NCBI GenBank assembly: GCA_026129545.1 | Contig: JAHCHX010000002.1 | Span: forward strand, 620,001-684,000 | Direction of reading: 5' to 3' | DNA: 64,000 bases | Origin: Saprospiraceae bacterium | Lineage (GTDB): Bacteria > Bacteroidota > Bacteroidia > Chitinophagales > Saprospiraceae | Shown here: one piece after another, positions 33,746 through 41,856 of the stretch | How the letters are laid out: the number at the start of each line of letters is the position of its first letter | How positions within the stretch are numbered: the stretch's first letter is position 1 | Translations under genes and position numbers: made by a program | The notes under the pieces: model-generated | What the model was told of the DNA's origin: nothing | The model's input: only the letters and a program-made list of their open reading frames with translations | The model's database searches: none

Positions 33746-34078
33746 TCAGGCAGCCACTTTCAAAATGCGTTCGGCGCGGAACGAACGCCAAGCGTTTTTA
33801 TCGAGGTCGAAATACTTAATTGCAGTCGGGCTTTCGGCGCGGTCGCTGCCTTTGTGTTCGTACTGGAAAAGTTCGGGATTGAGCGTACCGTAAGCCTCCC
33901 TTACTTCGCCGTCTTGCTTTTGGAAAGTGAAGCGGGTAGCACCGGCGCGAAGGGCAGCGCGAAGGCGGGCAACTTGCCACGCTTGCGCCTGACATTGACC
34001 CCATGTAAGGAATTGATTTTGGCGGCGGATTTGGTGAGCGAGGGTAAGAATTTCGGAACGGTTGATTTGCTGTTTCAT
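33746..34078 (-). CDS. SH3-barrel-like (DUF2693-type) small protein
   Basis: A 110-residue protein starting at 34078 (MKQQINRSEILTLAHQIRRQN); the longer frame from 34132 adds 18 residues read through an A/T-rich region. The C-terminal half (TRFTFQKQDGEVREAYGTLNPELF, YFDLDKNAWRSFRAERIL) matches the small SH3-barrel-fold proteins common on Bacteroidota plasmids and conjugative elements. Their function is not known. It supports a mobile origin for the region. Its 3' end abuts the start region of the gene at 33215-33745. Confidence 0.7.
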   Translation of the reverse strand: MKQQINRSEILTLAHQIRRQNQFLTWGQCQAQAWQVARLRAALRAGATRFTFQKQDGEVREAYGTLNPELFQYEHKGSDRAESPTAIKYFDLDKNAWRSFRAERILKVAA

Positions 34079-34195
34079 ATCCTGTTTGCGCTTGACAGTA
34101 CAAATATACGCACGAATAATTGTAAAATGCAAATAAACGTGCGAAAATTTGCAAACTTTTTTCGCGTAGGGCAGGAAACCCTATATTTTTACAAC

Positions 34196-34432
34196 ATGAA
34201 AAGCAGGGACTACAAAAAAGAACACGCCGAAAGGCGAATCAGCGTCTTAAATGGCGACGGCGAACTAATAGGCGTTTGGGGCAATCTGAAAAAGTTGTGC
34301 GAAGACATGAAAGAGCAGGACGGCGAGTTTTTGAGTTATTCGGCACTATCCCATCGGCGAGCCGACGAAAACCCGATTCGATTCAAGACCGGGCAAAAGG
34401 AGTACGCGGTTTACATTGAGAGAATCAGGTGA
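34196..34432 (+). CDS. small hypothetical protein, island cargo
   Basis: A 78-residue protein, Lys/Glu-rich, with no recognised domain. The start at 34196 follows an A/T-rich stretch with TATATTTTTAC, which fits a weak -7 box. The long in-frame extension upstream (from 33713) runs antisense to the DUF2693-like gene and is rejected. It is divergent from the 33746 gene; the shared upstream region is about 117 bp. Confidence 0.6.
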   Translation: MKSRDYKKEHAERRISVLNGDGELIGVWGNLKKLCEDMKEQDGEFLSYSALSHRRADENPIRFKTGQKEYAVYIERIR

Positions 34433-34445
34433 GCGCCCGCTTTGG

Positions 34446-34474
34446 TTTGCAAAATGCAGAAAAGGTTATCTTTG
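34446..34474 (+). promoter_or_regulatory. promoter upstream of predicted small RNA, Bacteroidota consensus
   Basis: TTTG (34446-34449), exactly 17 bases, then TATCTTTG (34467-34474), the same -33/-7 form and spacing as at ssrA and at 56697. Transcription would begin close to 34480. No gene follows on this strand before attR. Confidence 0.65.
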
Positions 34475-34479
34475 TCCCG

Positions 34480-34536
34480 ACCGTGTTGCCGACTGTTTAC
34501 CGTCACCATTCTTTTGCAGGGGCAACACGGTTTTTT
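34480..34536 (+). ncRNA. predicted small RNA with terminator-like stem
   Basis: A perfect 11-bp stem, ACCGTGTTGCC (34480-34490) with GGCAACACGGT (34521-34531), enclosing a 30-nt loop and followed by six T. With the promoter just upstream, a transcript of about 57 nt is expected that starts with the stem and ends at the U-run. The alternative is a plain terminator for the small gene ending at 34432. No family is recognised. Confidence 0.45.
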
Positions 34537-34662
34537 CTGGCGGCGAAGCCGGAACGGAAAACGGGGCAAAATGTGGATGTTTTTACACCACTTTTTACAC
34601 CACCATCTCAAAATTTTTTTCTAAGTTTTTGGTAATTAAGACTTTGTGAGTTTGGGTTGGTA

Positions 34663-34684
34663 TCCCGCCAGCTCCACAAAAGTT
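34663..34684 (+). mobile_element. attR of the ssrA-targeted island
   Basis: The exact 22-bp repeat of attL, i.e. a copy of the 3' end of ssrA. The sequence before it does not resemble a tmRNA, and the sequence after it is the original chromosomal flank. Confidence 0.9.
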
Positions 34685-34685
34685 T

Positions 34686-34722
34686 AAGCCAATTATCTGA
34701 AAATCAGGTAATTGGCTTTTTT
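34686..34722 (+). terminator. original ssrA terminator, stranded beyond the island
   Basis: AAGCCAATTA-CTGA pairs with TCAG-TAATTGGCTT (34686-34695 with 34709-34718, inner CTGA/TCAG), followed by six T. It has the same design as the hairpin after attL but a different sequence, so it is the ssrA terminator from before integration. Confidence 0.85.
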
Positions 34723-34859
34723 GTTTGGCTAAGAATCCTGTCGGGCATCTGCAAGCGCATCGTTCTGGCCAAAAATATTGTCCCTGAGAAAAGAGACAAT
34801 ATTTCAAACCTGTGGTTATTCTTGCCATTCTTATTGCGCACATAGCAAATCAGATAAAA

Positions 34860-35267
34860 ATGGCACTCTCAGATAATCACAAGCGAGCCGTATGGGCCAC
34901 GCTGACAGTAATCGAAAAAAGAGTGGATGAAATCTATATGATGCTGCACGGGATGCCTGAGAGCAGTACTTATAGATTCGAGGATGACTTGGGCAAAGAG
35001 GAATCTGCGCGAATCCTGACACTTATCAATCAGATAAAACAAGCCATAAACAACATTTGTACCCGATATGAACTGAACAAGGACTTGGTGCCATTTTCCA
35101 GAGCGATTGGCACGGCACGCTCTTCCATCTGGGAAAACCTGCTTGACACTGACACACGCAGGTTGCAAACTTACGGCGCCTTTTCCAATGAAGAAGATGC
35201 CGCCGAACTCCAACAAAGTTTACAGTGCTTGCTTTCGCTTACAGAACAACTCTCTCCAAAAAGCTGA
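34860..35267 (+). CDS. conserved-looking small helical protein, unknown
   Basis: A 135-residue, largely helical protein with a Met-rich middle (VDEIYMMLHGMPES) and hydrophilic ends. No domain is recognised. The start at 34860 is the first good ATG after the A/T-rich flank; the ORF opens 16 codons earlier. It lies just outside the island, so it is chromosomal rather than cargo. The next gene (hppD) is convergent, with an 89-base gap. Confidence 0.55.
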   Translation: MALSDNHKRAVWATLTVIEKRVDEIYMMLHGMPESSTYRFEDDLGKEESARILTLINQIKQAINNICTRYELNKDLVPFSRAIGTARSSIWENLLDTDTRRLQTYGAFSNEEDAAELQQSLQCLLSLTEQLSPKS

Positions 35268-35356
35268 GAAAAGGAAGCCCCACGAATCGAAAAACGGGTT
35301 GACCACGAATCCTTTTGATTCAAAACCAGATGCCTTTCTGGCATTCTCTCCCTCCC

Positions 35357-36508
35357 TCACAACGTGCCCCGCCGCCGCTGTTCTTCCTCGATGCTCTCAA
35401 ACAACGCCCTGAAATTGCCTTTGCCGAACGACTTGGCGCCCTTGCGCTGAATGATTTCGAAGAACATCGTCGGGCGGTCTTCCACAGGGCGGGTGAAAAT
35501 TTGGAGCAAGTAGCCCTCATCGTCACGGTCGGCCATGATGCCCAATTCTTTCAGGCGCATCAGGTTTTCGTCAATCGCGCCCACACGCTCGGCCACCGTG
35601 TCGTAGTAAGCCCCAGGCACATGAAGAAACTCCACGCCGCGCTTGCGCATTTCGCTGACAGTGAACACGATGTCGTCGGTCGCCACGGCGATGTGCTGGC
35701 AACCCGCCCCTTCGTAGAACTCAATAAACTCTTCGATTTGCGACTTCTTTTTGCCCTCGGCAGGCTCGTTGATGGGGAATTTGATGCGCCCGTTGCCGTT
35801 GGTCATCACTTTCGACATGAGAGCAGAGTATTCCGTGGAAATATCCTTGTCGTCGAAAGAAATCAGGTTGGCAAATCCCATGACTTCGTTGTAGAATTTG
35901 GCCCACACATTCATCTGATTCCAACCCACGTTGCCCACGATATGGTCAATGTACTTCAAGCCTGTCTCAGGTGGGTTGTAACTCGACAGCCAGGGTTCGT
36001 AGCCCGGCAGGAAAATGCCGTTGTAGTTTTTGCGCTCCACGAAGATGTGTACCGTGTCGCCGTAGGTGTGAATGCCGGAGCGCACCACCTCGCCGAACCC
36101 ATCACGCTCGACACTCGGCTCCATGAAGGGCGAGGCGCCGCGCTGTGTGGTTTCGTGAAATGCCGCGCGCGCGTCGTCCACCCAGAGGGCGATGACTTTC
36201 ACGCCGTCGCCGTGTTTTTTGATATGCTCGGCAATGGGCGAATGAGAAGTGAGCGGCGTGGTGAGCACAAGGCGGATTTTGCCTTGCGCCAACACGTAGG
36301 AAGTGCGGTCGCGCGCACCCGTTTCCAGCCCGGCGTAGGCCAGCGACTGAAAGCCGAAAGCGGTTTTGTAATAATGCGCCGCCTGTTTGGCATTGCCGAC
36401 GTAGAGTTCGACGTAGTCGGTACCGAGCAGGGGGAGAAAATCGTCGGCTTCGGTGAAGATTTTTTGCAGGCCGTAGTCGTAATTTTTAATGCCGGTCAGG
36501 GTAGTCAT
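35357..36508 (-). CDS. hppD: 4-hydroxyphenylpyruvate dioxygenase
   Basis: A 383-residue Fe(II) dioxygenase that turns 4-hydroxyphenylpyruvate into homogentisate in tyrosine breakdown. The start at 36508 (MTTLTGIKNYDYGLQKIF) is used; the longer frame reads through the intergenic repeat. Fe ligands fit YIDHIVGNV, GCQHIAVATDD and MFFEIIQRKG, in the family order. It is downstream of hmgA in the same direction, separated by 148 bp that contain a long inverted repeat. The third enzyme, fumarylacetoacetase, is not in the window. Confidence 0.96.
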   Translation of the reverse strand: MTTLTGIKNYDYGLQKIFTEADDFLPLLGTDYVELYVGNAKQAAHYYKTAFGFQSLAYAGLETGARDRTSYVLAQGKIRLVLTTPLTSHSPIAEHIKKHGDGVKVIALWVDDARAAFHETTQRGASPFMEPSVERDGFGEVVRSGIHTYGDTVHIFVERKNYNGIFLPGYEPWLSSYNPPETGLKYIDHIVGNVGWNQMNVWAKFYNEVMGFANLISFDDKDISTEYSALMSKVMTNGNGRIKFPINEPAEGKKKSQIEEFIEFYEGAGCQHIAVATDDIVFTVSEMRKRGVEFLHVPGAYYDTVAERVGAIDENLMRLKELGIMADRDDEGYLLQIFTRPVEDRPTMFFEIIQRKGAKSFGKGNFRALFESIEEEQRRRGTL

Positions 36509-36550
36509 GATTTTAAAAATTTGATTTTCAGAAACTAAGGAACAGCGAGT

Positions 36551-36646
36551 CACCGAAACTCGCCGATACCACCGAAAAATGAGTTTTCAAGTTGCCCTAA
36601 CAAGAAAAAAATATCGGTGGTATCGGCGTATGCTGTTGTTTCGGTG
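36551..36646. repeat. long interrupted inverted repeat between hmgA and hppD
   Basis: Left half: CACCGAAAC (36551-36559), T, CGCCGATACCACCGA (36561-36575). Right half: TCGGTGGTATCGGCG (36614-36628), nine bases, then GTTTCGGTG (36638-36646). Both segment pairs match perfectly (15 bp and 9 bp), with a 38-nt loop. In the operon transcript this would be a strong stem-loop with a bulge; it could be an attenuator, a processing site, or a relic of a small element. Confidence 0.85.
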
Positions 36647-36656
36647 TTTCATCAGG

Positions 36657-37832
36657 TTAATTAGCCAACACTTCTGCGCCCAGCCACGATTTGTAATAAT
36701 CCTCCACTTCGAGTTGCAGGGCATCTTTGGTGATTTTGACGGGGCGGAAGGGGTCAATCATCACGGCCAATTCTTCGGTGGCCGTTTTGCCGATGCTGCG
36801 CTCTATGGCGCCGGGGTGCGGACCGTGCGGGATGCCGCCGGGATGGAGGGTCAGTTGGCCTTTTTGGATGTTGTTGCGGCTCATGAAGTCACCATCCACA
36901 TAGTAGAGAATCTCGTCGGAATCAATGTTGCTGTGGTGATAAGGCGCGGGAATGGCCTTGGGGTGGTAGTCGTAGAGGCGCGGCACGAAGGAGCAGACCA
37001 CGAAGCCATCGGCCTCGAACTGCTGGTGAATCGGCGGCGGCAGATGGACGCGCCCCGTAATCGGCTCGAAGTCGAAAATCGAAATTGCCCAGGGGTAGTG
37101 ATTGCCGTCCCAGCCCACCACATCGAAGGGGTGCGTGGCATACACGTAGGGGTAAATCATACCTTGCTTTTTGATTTTCACGAGAAAATCGCCGTGTTCG
37201 TCGTGGGTTTCGAGGTCTTGCGGCAGTTTGAAATCGCGCTCGCAGAAAGGCGCGTGTTCGAGCATTTGGCCGTATTGGTTGCGGTATCGCTGTGGTGTGC
37301 GCACAGGGCTGAACGACTCGATGATGAGCAGGCGGTTTTGCGCGCTCAGGAAATGAATTTTGTAAATCGTGCCGCGCGGTACGACGAGGTAGTCGCCATA
37401 CTCGAAAGGAATTTGCCCATACATCGTTTCGAGCCAGCCGTGACCTTTGTGCACGAAAATGATTTCGTCGGCATCGGCATTTTTGAAAAAATAATCGCGT
37501 GTGCTGTGGTGCGGTGCGGCCAGCCCGATGTGCAAATCATTGTTGACAAACAGCGTCTTGCGGCTTTCCAAATAGTCGTCGGCGTAGGGCAACTCGAAGC
37601 CTTTGAAACTCAGCGCCGAGAGATTTTTTTCGATGGCAATTTCCGGCTCGACGGAATACGGCTTGCCTTTTTCCTTCACAATGGTGGGCGGATAAAGATG
37701 ATAAACAAGCGAGGAGACACCCGAAAAGCCCTGCGTGCCCACGAGTTCTTCTTGGTACAGGCGCCCCGCGTGGTTGCGGAACTGGGTATGACGCTTGGGC
37801 GGGATTTTTCCGGCGCGGTGGTATATGGACAT
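36657..37832 (-). CDS. hmgA: homogentisate 1,2-dioxygenase
   Basis: A 391-residue ring-cleaving Fe(II) dioxygenase that opens homogentisate to maleylacetoacetate. It has the bicupin features of the family: ATHPFDVVGWDGNHYPW, FDFEPITGRVHLPPPIHQQF, YDYHPKAIPAPYHHSNIDSDEILYYVDGDF and LHPGGIPHGPHPGAIE, holding the Fe ligands His and Glu. It is shorter than eukaryotic forms (about 440 residues), as usual in Bacteroidota. First gene of the unit hmgA-hppD. Confidence 0.95.
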   Translation of the reverse strand: MSIYHRAGKIPPKRHTQFRNHAGRLYQEELVGTQGFSGVSSLVYHLYPPTIVKEKGKPYSVEPEIAIEKNLSALSFKGFELPYADDYLESRKTLFVNNDLHIGLAAPHHSTRDYFFKNADADEIIFVHKGHGWLETMYGQIPFEYGDYLVVPRGTIYKIHFLSAQNRLLIIESFSPVRTPQRYRNQYGQMLEHAPFCERDFKLPQDLETHDEHGDFLVKIKKQGMIYPYVYATHPFDVVGWDGNHYPWAISIFDFEPITGRVHLPPPIHQQFEADGFVVCSFVPRLYDYHPKAIPAPYHHSNIDSDEILYYVDGDFMSRNNIQKGQLTLHPGGIPHGPHPGAIERSIGKTATEELAVMIDPFRPVKITKDALQLEVEDYYKSWLGAEVLAN

Positions 37833-37990
37833 GGGAAAGTCTATTTTTTAAGGGTGAAGGTCGCGGACGCTTCATGCCTGTGGAATGATGTGCGTCAGCG
37901 GCAAGATTGATATTTGCCCAAAACAGACTTTTCACATTCGGGCAAATACCTGTAAGTTCGCAAGGAACAATTTTAAACTCAGCCACTTTT

Positions 37991-40900
37991 ATGAACACTT
38001 TCCGCCCTTGGGTCTTTTGCGCTTTGTTTTTCAGCCTTTTCTCGCCAATTTTTGGACAACAAAATGCACCCTCAAGCGCCTATCTCGTAAAAACCTACAC
38101 TTTTTTCCAAAACTCGGACCCGCGCCTCAACCACCAGAACTTCTTCGAGGAGATGGCCGGAAAAATGTACCTGTCTGCCAAATCGGACATGGTGCTCATC
38201 GAGGAAAGCACCGACAAATTCGGCATCACGCACTTCAAGTTTCAGCAATTCCACGAGGGCTTGCCCATATTCGGCAGCCGCTACATTTTGCACGAAAAAG
38301 ACGGGCGTATTCTGAATGCCAACGGACGGTACAGCCCACAGGCCGATGCTAATCCACAACCCGGCATCAGCGCCGAGACTGCGGTCGCCTTCGCCAAACA
38401 CACCATGAAAGCCCGGGCATACCACGAGAGGCAGGCCGATGCGGCGCTGTGTTTCATTGACCCCGACTTTCCCGACGTTTCGGAATCCCTTCGCTTGGCC
38501 TATCAAGTGGACCTGCACAGCACCGAACCCTTCGACAAGCGCCGCTATTTTGTGGATGCCATCACAGGCAAAATCCTTTGCGAGTTCCCGTTGATTTTGA
38601 ACGAAGGGGTGCCCAGCACCGCCAAAACGAGGTACTACGGCATTCAACACATCATCACGGACTCCATCGGCCCACAGCAATTTGTCCTCCGCGACCCCAC
38701 TCGCGGAGAGGGGATTTTTGTGTTGAACAACTCGCTGAACGAATTTACCAGTACCAGCTCCGCTTGGGACTTATCCAACGCCAAACACACCGAGATTGCC
38801 TTAGATGCCCATTATTGCTCTCAGGAGTACTACGACATGATGTTGTCCGATTTCGATTGGCAAGGCTTGGATGGAAACGGAGAAGCCCTGAACGTCCGCG
38901 TAAACGTTGGCAACTTCGTCAATGCCTTCTGGGACGGGGAAGCATCGTTCTATGGCGATGGCAACTGCAACTACGGCCCTCTGACCACCTTGGAAGTGGT
39001 CGGGCACGAATTCACGCACGGCATGATTGACTACACCTCCCGATTGATTTACGACTCGGAGTCCGGTGCCATCAATGAAAGCCTTGCCGATATATTTGGC
39101 AAGCTGTTGGAGCGCAAAGCCGACCCGACGAATTTCAGCTGGAAGCTTGGCCATTCGTTCATCATCAACCCTGAAAGCAAGCCTTTTCGCGTCATGGACG
39201 ACCCCAACAGTATGCAAATGCCCGCCTACTACAAGGGTGAGTATTGGATAGACGGCGGCGGCGTTCACACCAACAGCGCCATCGGCAATCTTTGGTTTGC
39301 CATGTTGGTGGATGGGAAGCAGGGCATCAACGAGGTCGGCACGAGCTTCAACGTCGCGGCCATCGGCACGGAAAAGGTGGGGCAAATCGTGTTTCACGTC
39401 AATCGTTATTATTTCACCGAGAGCTCCACCTACAGCGAGTTTTACCTGTATTCGCAGGCAGTGGCTGAGGCCATGTTTGGTGCGGGTTCCACCGAGTTGC
39501 TCGCTGTAAAGGAGGCATGGAAAGCCGTAGGGCTTCCATACACCACGCAAGCCCCCTTTTTCGACCTCAGCCTGTCTTCCCCAAGATTGGAGGCCAAAAA
39601 CCATTGCCAAAACAACCAGTATGTACCGATTAAATTCAAGGTCGTCAACTCAGGAACAGTGACTTACACCCCCTCTATGATGGGAACCATTACCTTGAAC
39701 AGTTGGTCGCAAGGCGACCTCACGATTAACCTGAGCAGCCCCATCGCTCCGGGAGAAGTTTATGAAGTGGAGGTGAACAACTGGTTTGAGACAAGCCAGG
39801 CAGGCTTTGCCTATCTGGGGGTTTCTCTAAATCTTAGTGACGACAACACGGACAATAACCACGTTGACGAATTTTTCAACATCTCGGAACACGCGGCCAA
39901 CGACCTTGAATTAAGCGCCTTCATCAACCAACAAGCATCTTGCTTTTCCTCCGCCCAGAATATGGTGGCGTTCATTGTCAACAACAGCTGTGAAGCCATC
40001 CCGGCAGGCACCGTCTTGAACTTGACAGCCACTGACGATGCAGGCAACCCGTTATGGTCGTCTCCGCCCTATGTGCTGCAAAAAGCATTGCCCAATGCTA
40101 GCAGAATCATCCTCAACTACAACATTCCCATCTCCAACAATGGGCTAAACCTCGCCCTTATCTATGCCAACGACCCCAATCTGTCAAACAACGCTGGCCC
40201 ACTTTATCAGGAAATCAAATTGCCTATCACCGGAAACTACTTGAACACCTTTGAACAAGACAACGGCATGGACGAATACCTTGAACTGAAAAGCCTCGCA
40301 AACCCTCCGACCATGCCCTACCAAAACAGCCGTTTTTTTGCCTCCACGGGCATATTCGACAACACTGACTATATCCAGCGTTGCACGGAACCGTTGAGCA
40401 TCTTCGACTACCCTTCCGATGGCGTCTACGCCACTATCCGTGCCTGTGTTGACCTGTCGTTCTCTCCCAGTCCCAAACTTGAGTTTGACCTCGCGCAGTT
40501 CCGAAACCCTACTGCCCAACTCAATAATGACCCATACAGCAGCATTTTGCAAGCAAAATGGGAGGGCAACGAAACCGGAGCCCAGTACTTTCTTGGACAG
40601 CCGGAAGGGCAAGTCATTCACCACAACATCCCGTTGCCGCCATATTTCAAAGGAGAGCTCTTGCTAAGTTTCTACACAGAGATGGGACAATGGGACTTAG
40701 ACCCCAGCAACCTCAGCTCAGACGACTTCCTGCTGTTGGACAACTTCCAACTCAGCGCGCCGCCATCGAGCACAACGGAGGTGTCGCCGGGTTCAAGCAT
40801 TCATATCGTACCAAACCCAGCGACCAACATCACGACCATTTCATCGGATGAGGGACTGAAGTTCATCCAGCTGCAAAACCCAAACGGACAAATCCTCCGA

Positions 40901-41026
40901 ATACTGGAATTGGAGACCGAACAGTACAAACTCGACCTCAACGACCTGAGCAATGGGGTTTATTTCCTCAATATCCAATTGGCCAACGGCCAACGAGTCG
41001 TGAAGAAGTTGGTAAAAATGGATTGA
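37991..41026 (+). CDS. M4 (thermolysin-like) metalloprotease with T9SS sorting domain
   Basis: A 1011-residue secreted protease. The start at 37991 opens a signal peptide (residues 1-22, ending SPIFGQ). Residues 40-190 are an FTP-type propeptide, residues 190-530 the M4 catalytic domain with VVGHEFTHGMIDYTS (HExxH at about 338) and GAINESLADIFG supplying the third Glu ligand and the GxxNExxSD-like motif. Two CARDB-like domains follow (residues 540-780), then a C-terminal Por secretion domain (IVPNPATNITTIS, YKLDLNDLSNGVYFLNI) that directs export by the type IX system. It likely degrades proteins outside the cell. Confidence 0.95.
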   Translation: MNTFRPWVFCALFFSLFSPIFGQQNAPSSAYLVKTYTFFQNSDPRLNHQNFFEEMAGKMYLSAKSDMVLIEESTDKFGITHFKFQQFHEGLPIFGSRYILHEKDGRILNANGRYSPQADANPQPGISAETAVAFAKHTMKARAYHERQADAALCFIDPDFPDVSESLRLAYQVDLHSTEPFDKRRYFVDAITGKILCEFPLILNEGVPSTAKTRYYGIQHIITDSIGPQQFVLRDPTRGEGIFVLNNSLNEFTSTSSAWDLSNAKHTEIALDAHYCSQEYYDMMLSDFDWQGLDGNGEALNVRVNVGNFVNAFWDGEASFYGDGNCNYGPLTTLEVVGHEFTHGMIDYTSRLIYDSESGAINESLADIFGKLLERKADPTNFSWKLGHSFIINPESKPFRVMDDPNSMQMPAYYKGEYWIDGGGVHTNSAIGNLWFAMLVDGKQGINEVGTSFNVAAIGTEKVGQIVFHVNRYYFTESSTYSEFYLYSQAVAEAMFGAGSTELLAVKEAWKAVGLPYTTQAPFFDLSLSSPRLEAKNHCQNNQYVPIKFKVVNSGTVTYTPSMMGTITLNSWSQGDLTINLSSPIAPGEVYEVEVNNWFETSQAGFAYLGVSLNLSDDNTDNNHVDEFFNISEHAANDLELSAFINQQASCFSSAQNMVAFIVNNSCEAIPAGTVLNLTATDDAGNPLWSSPPYVLQKALPNASRIILNYNIPISNNGLNLALIYANDPNLSNNAGPLYQEIKLPITGNYLNTFEQDNGMDEYLELKSLANPPTMPYQNSRFFASTGIFDNTDYIQRCTEPLSIFDYPSDGVYATIRACVDLSFSPSPKLEFDLAQFRNPTAQLNNDPYSSILQAKWEGNETGAQYFLGQPEGQVIHHNIPLPPYFKGELLLSFYTEMGQWDLDPSNLSSDDFLLLDNFQLSAPPSSTTEVSPGSSIHIVPNPATNITTISSDEGLKFIQLQNPNGQILRILELETEQYKLDLNDLSNGVYFLNIQLANGQRVVKKLVKMD

Positions 41027-41039
41027 ATACGCGAATGAG

Positions 41040-41100
41040 TGCGCTTGGCAAGGGCAGCGCCCCGAAACGTGTCGCGGGGTATCGCCCTTGCCCAAGTAGT
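41040..41100. terminator. hairpin after the M4 protease gene
   Basis: CTTGGCAAGGGC (about 41045-41056) pairs with GCCCTTGCCCAAG (about 41084-41096), with a second weaker stem inside. A T-poor tail makes rho-independent action uncertain. A further G/C-rich repeat, GGGGGC with GCCCCC, follows between 41120 and 41158 and could serve the META gene. Confidence 0.5.
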
Positions 41101-41177
41101 TGTTTTGCTTAAAAAAAGAAGGGGGCATCAGAGGCCATCAAGCCTCCCAACGCCCCCTCGCTTCATGGTTCTGCACA

Positions 41178-41603
41178 TTACTTCAAATACACGGCCTCGA
41201 ACTCGGCCAACACCGCCTCGCCTTGCCGGAGTTGCATTTTGTCGCCGGTGATTTTGAAGTTGTCAACCTTGCCGAGCGCCTCGCCGAATTTTTGCTCGGC
41301 TTTCATCAGCGCCTCCTCGCAGGCCATCATGGTGCTGGCAGGGCCGGTGATTTTCAGGGTGCTGCCCTGCACGGTGTAGCCCCCCATCATGTTGTTGCAG
41401 CCAGCGTTGCCGTTGAACCGCCCTTCGTAAAATCGGACGAACATTTCTTTTTGCACCTCTGGCAGTTTTTCGAGACCCGCGATGGACGTTATTTTCCAAC
41501 GGGTGTTTTCAAACGCAGCGTTCGATTTCATTGTTGATTCGGCTTGCTTGCGTTGGCAAGCGATGGTCAGAAGGGGCAACAGAACCCAAAGAAGTTTGTA
41601 CAT
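41178..41603 (-). CDS. META-domain lipoprotein (HslJ-like)
   Basis: A 141-residue lipoprotein with lipobox LLTIAC (Cys16), so it is anchored in a membrane facing the periplasm. The META domain spans residues about 30-140 (NTRWKITSIAGLEKL, RFYEGRFNGNAGCNNMMGGYTVQGSTLKI, MMACEEALMKAEQKFGEAL). In other bacteria such proteins relate to heat stress or novobiocin resistance; the role here is unknown. Convergent with the M4 protease gene. Confidence 0.9.
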   Translation of the reverse strand: MYKLLWVLLPLLTIACQRKQAESTMKSNAAFENTRWKITSIAGLEKLPEVQKEMFVRFYEGRFNGNAGCNNMMGGYTVQGSTLKITGPASTMMACEEALMKAEQKFGEALGKVDNFKITGDKMQLRQGEAVLAEFEAVYLK

Positions 41604-41692
41604 TGTTTTGAAAAAATTGATTTGGTGAACGATGGATGGATGAGCACGGGTAGAGGGATTACATAAAGGTGAGGGAATTTTTCACACTCGCC

Positions 41693-41700
41693 TACCTTTG
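41693..41700 (+). promoter_or_regulatory. candidate -7 box upstream of kdsA
   Basis: TACCTTTG fits TAnnTTTG; the -33 TTTG at 17-base spacing is missing. If used, the kdsA message would have a leader of about 150 nt. Confidence 0.45.
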
Positions 41701-41856
41701 TGCCGATTTTTTAAACTCCGAGAAAAGGAGAAAGATACAGAGAGCCGCAGGGTAAATTTTCTTAAGAATGACAAAAAAACTCCGCGAGACTCTGTGCAAC
41801 ACTCAGCGAACGCTGTGTTTAAAACTCAATCTCGCAATTCACCAACAATCAATTCG

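Larger units (their letters stand above)
24249..34662. mobile_element. 10.4-kb genomic island in ssrA: type I restriction, umuDC and small cargo
   Basis: Bounded by identical 22-bp repeats, the region carries hsdR-hsdM-dinD-hsdS, a DUF2971 gene, umuDC, three small genes of unknown or poorly known role, and a predicted small RNA. None of the genes is a core gene, and defence plus SOS mutagenesis are typical island cargo. No tyrosine or serine recombinase gene is recognisable between the repeats, so the island is either a remnant or is moved by an enzyme encoded elsewhere. hsdS, DUF2971 and the 34196 gene look A/T-richer than the surrounding chromosome. Confidence 0.85.

Noticed and set aside
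33713-34432. A 239-residue plus-strand frame
   Set aside because: Its first two thirds are antisense to the 33215 and 33746 genes; only the last 78 codons (from 34196) are plausible.
24249-34662. An integrase gene in the island
   Set aside because: No frame shows the tyrosine-recombinase R-H-R-Y pattern or a serine-recombinase core; the absence is reported as such.
34595-34843. Minus-strand frame containing LNFCGAGGIPTQT
   Set aside because: It reads the attR copy of the ssrA end backwards.
35315-36538. A 407-residue plus-strand frame
   Set aside because: It is the exact antisense of hppD, has no family features and only reflects the codon bias of the real gene.
36579-37910. A 443-residue plus-strand frame
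   Set aside because: Antisense of hmgA, same reason.
37907-37990. Upstream start of the M4 protease at 37907
   Set aside because: The ATG at 37991 gives a normal signal peptide; the upstream part does not.
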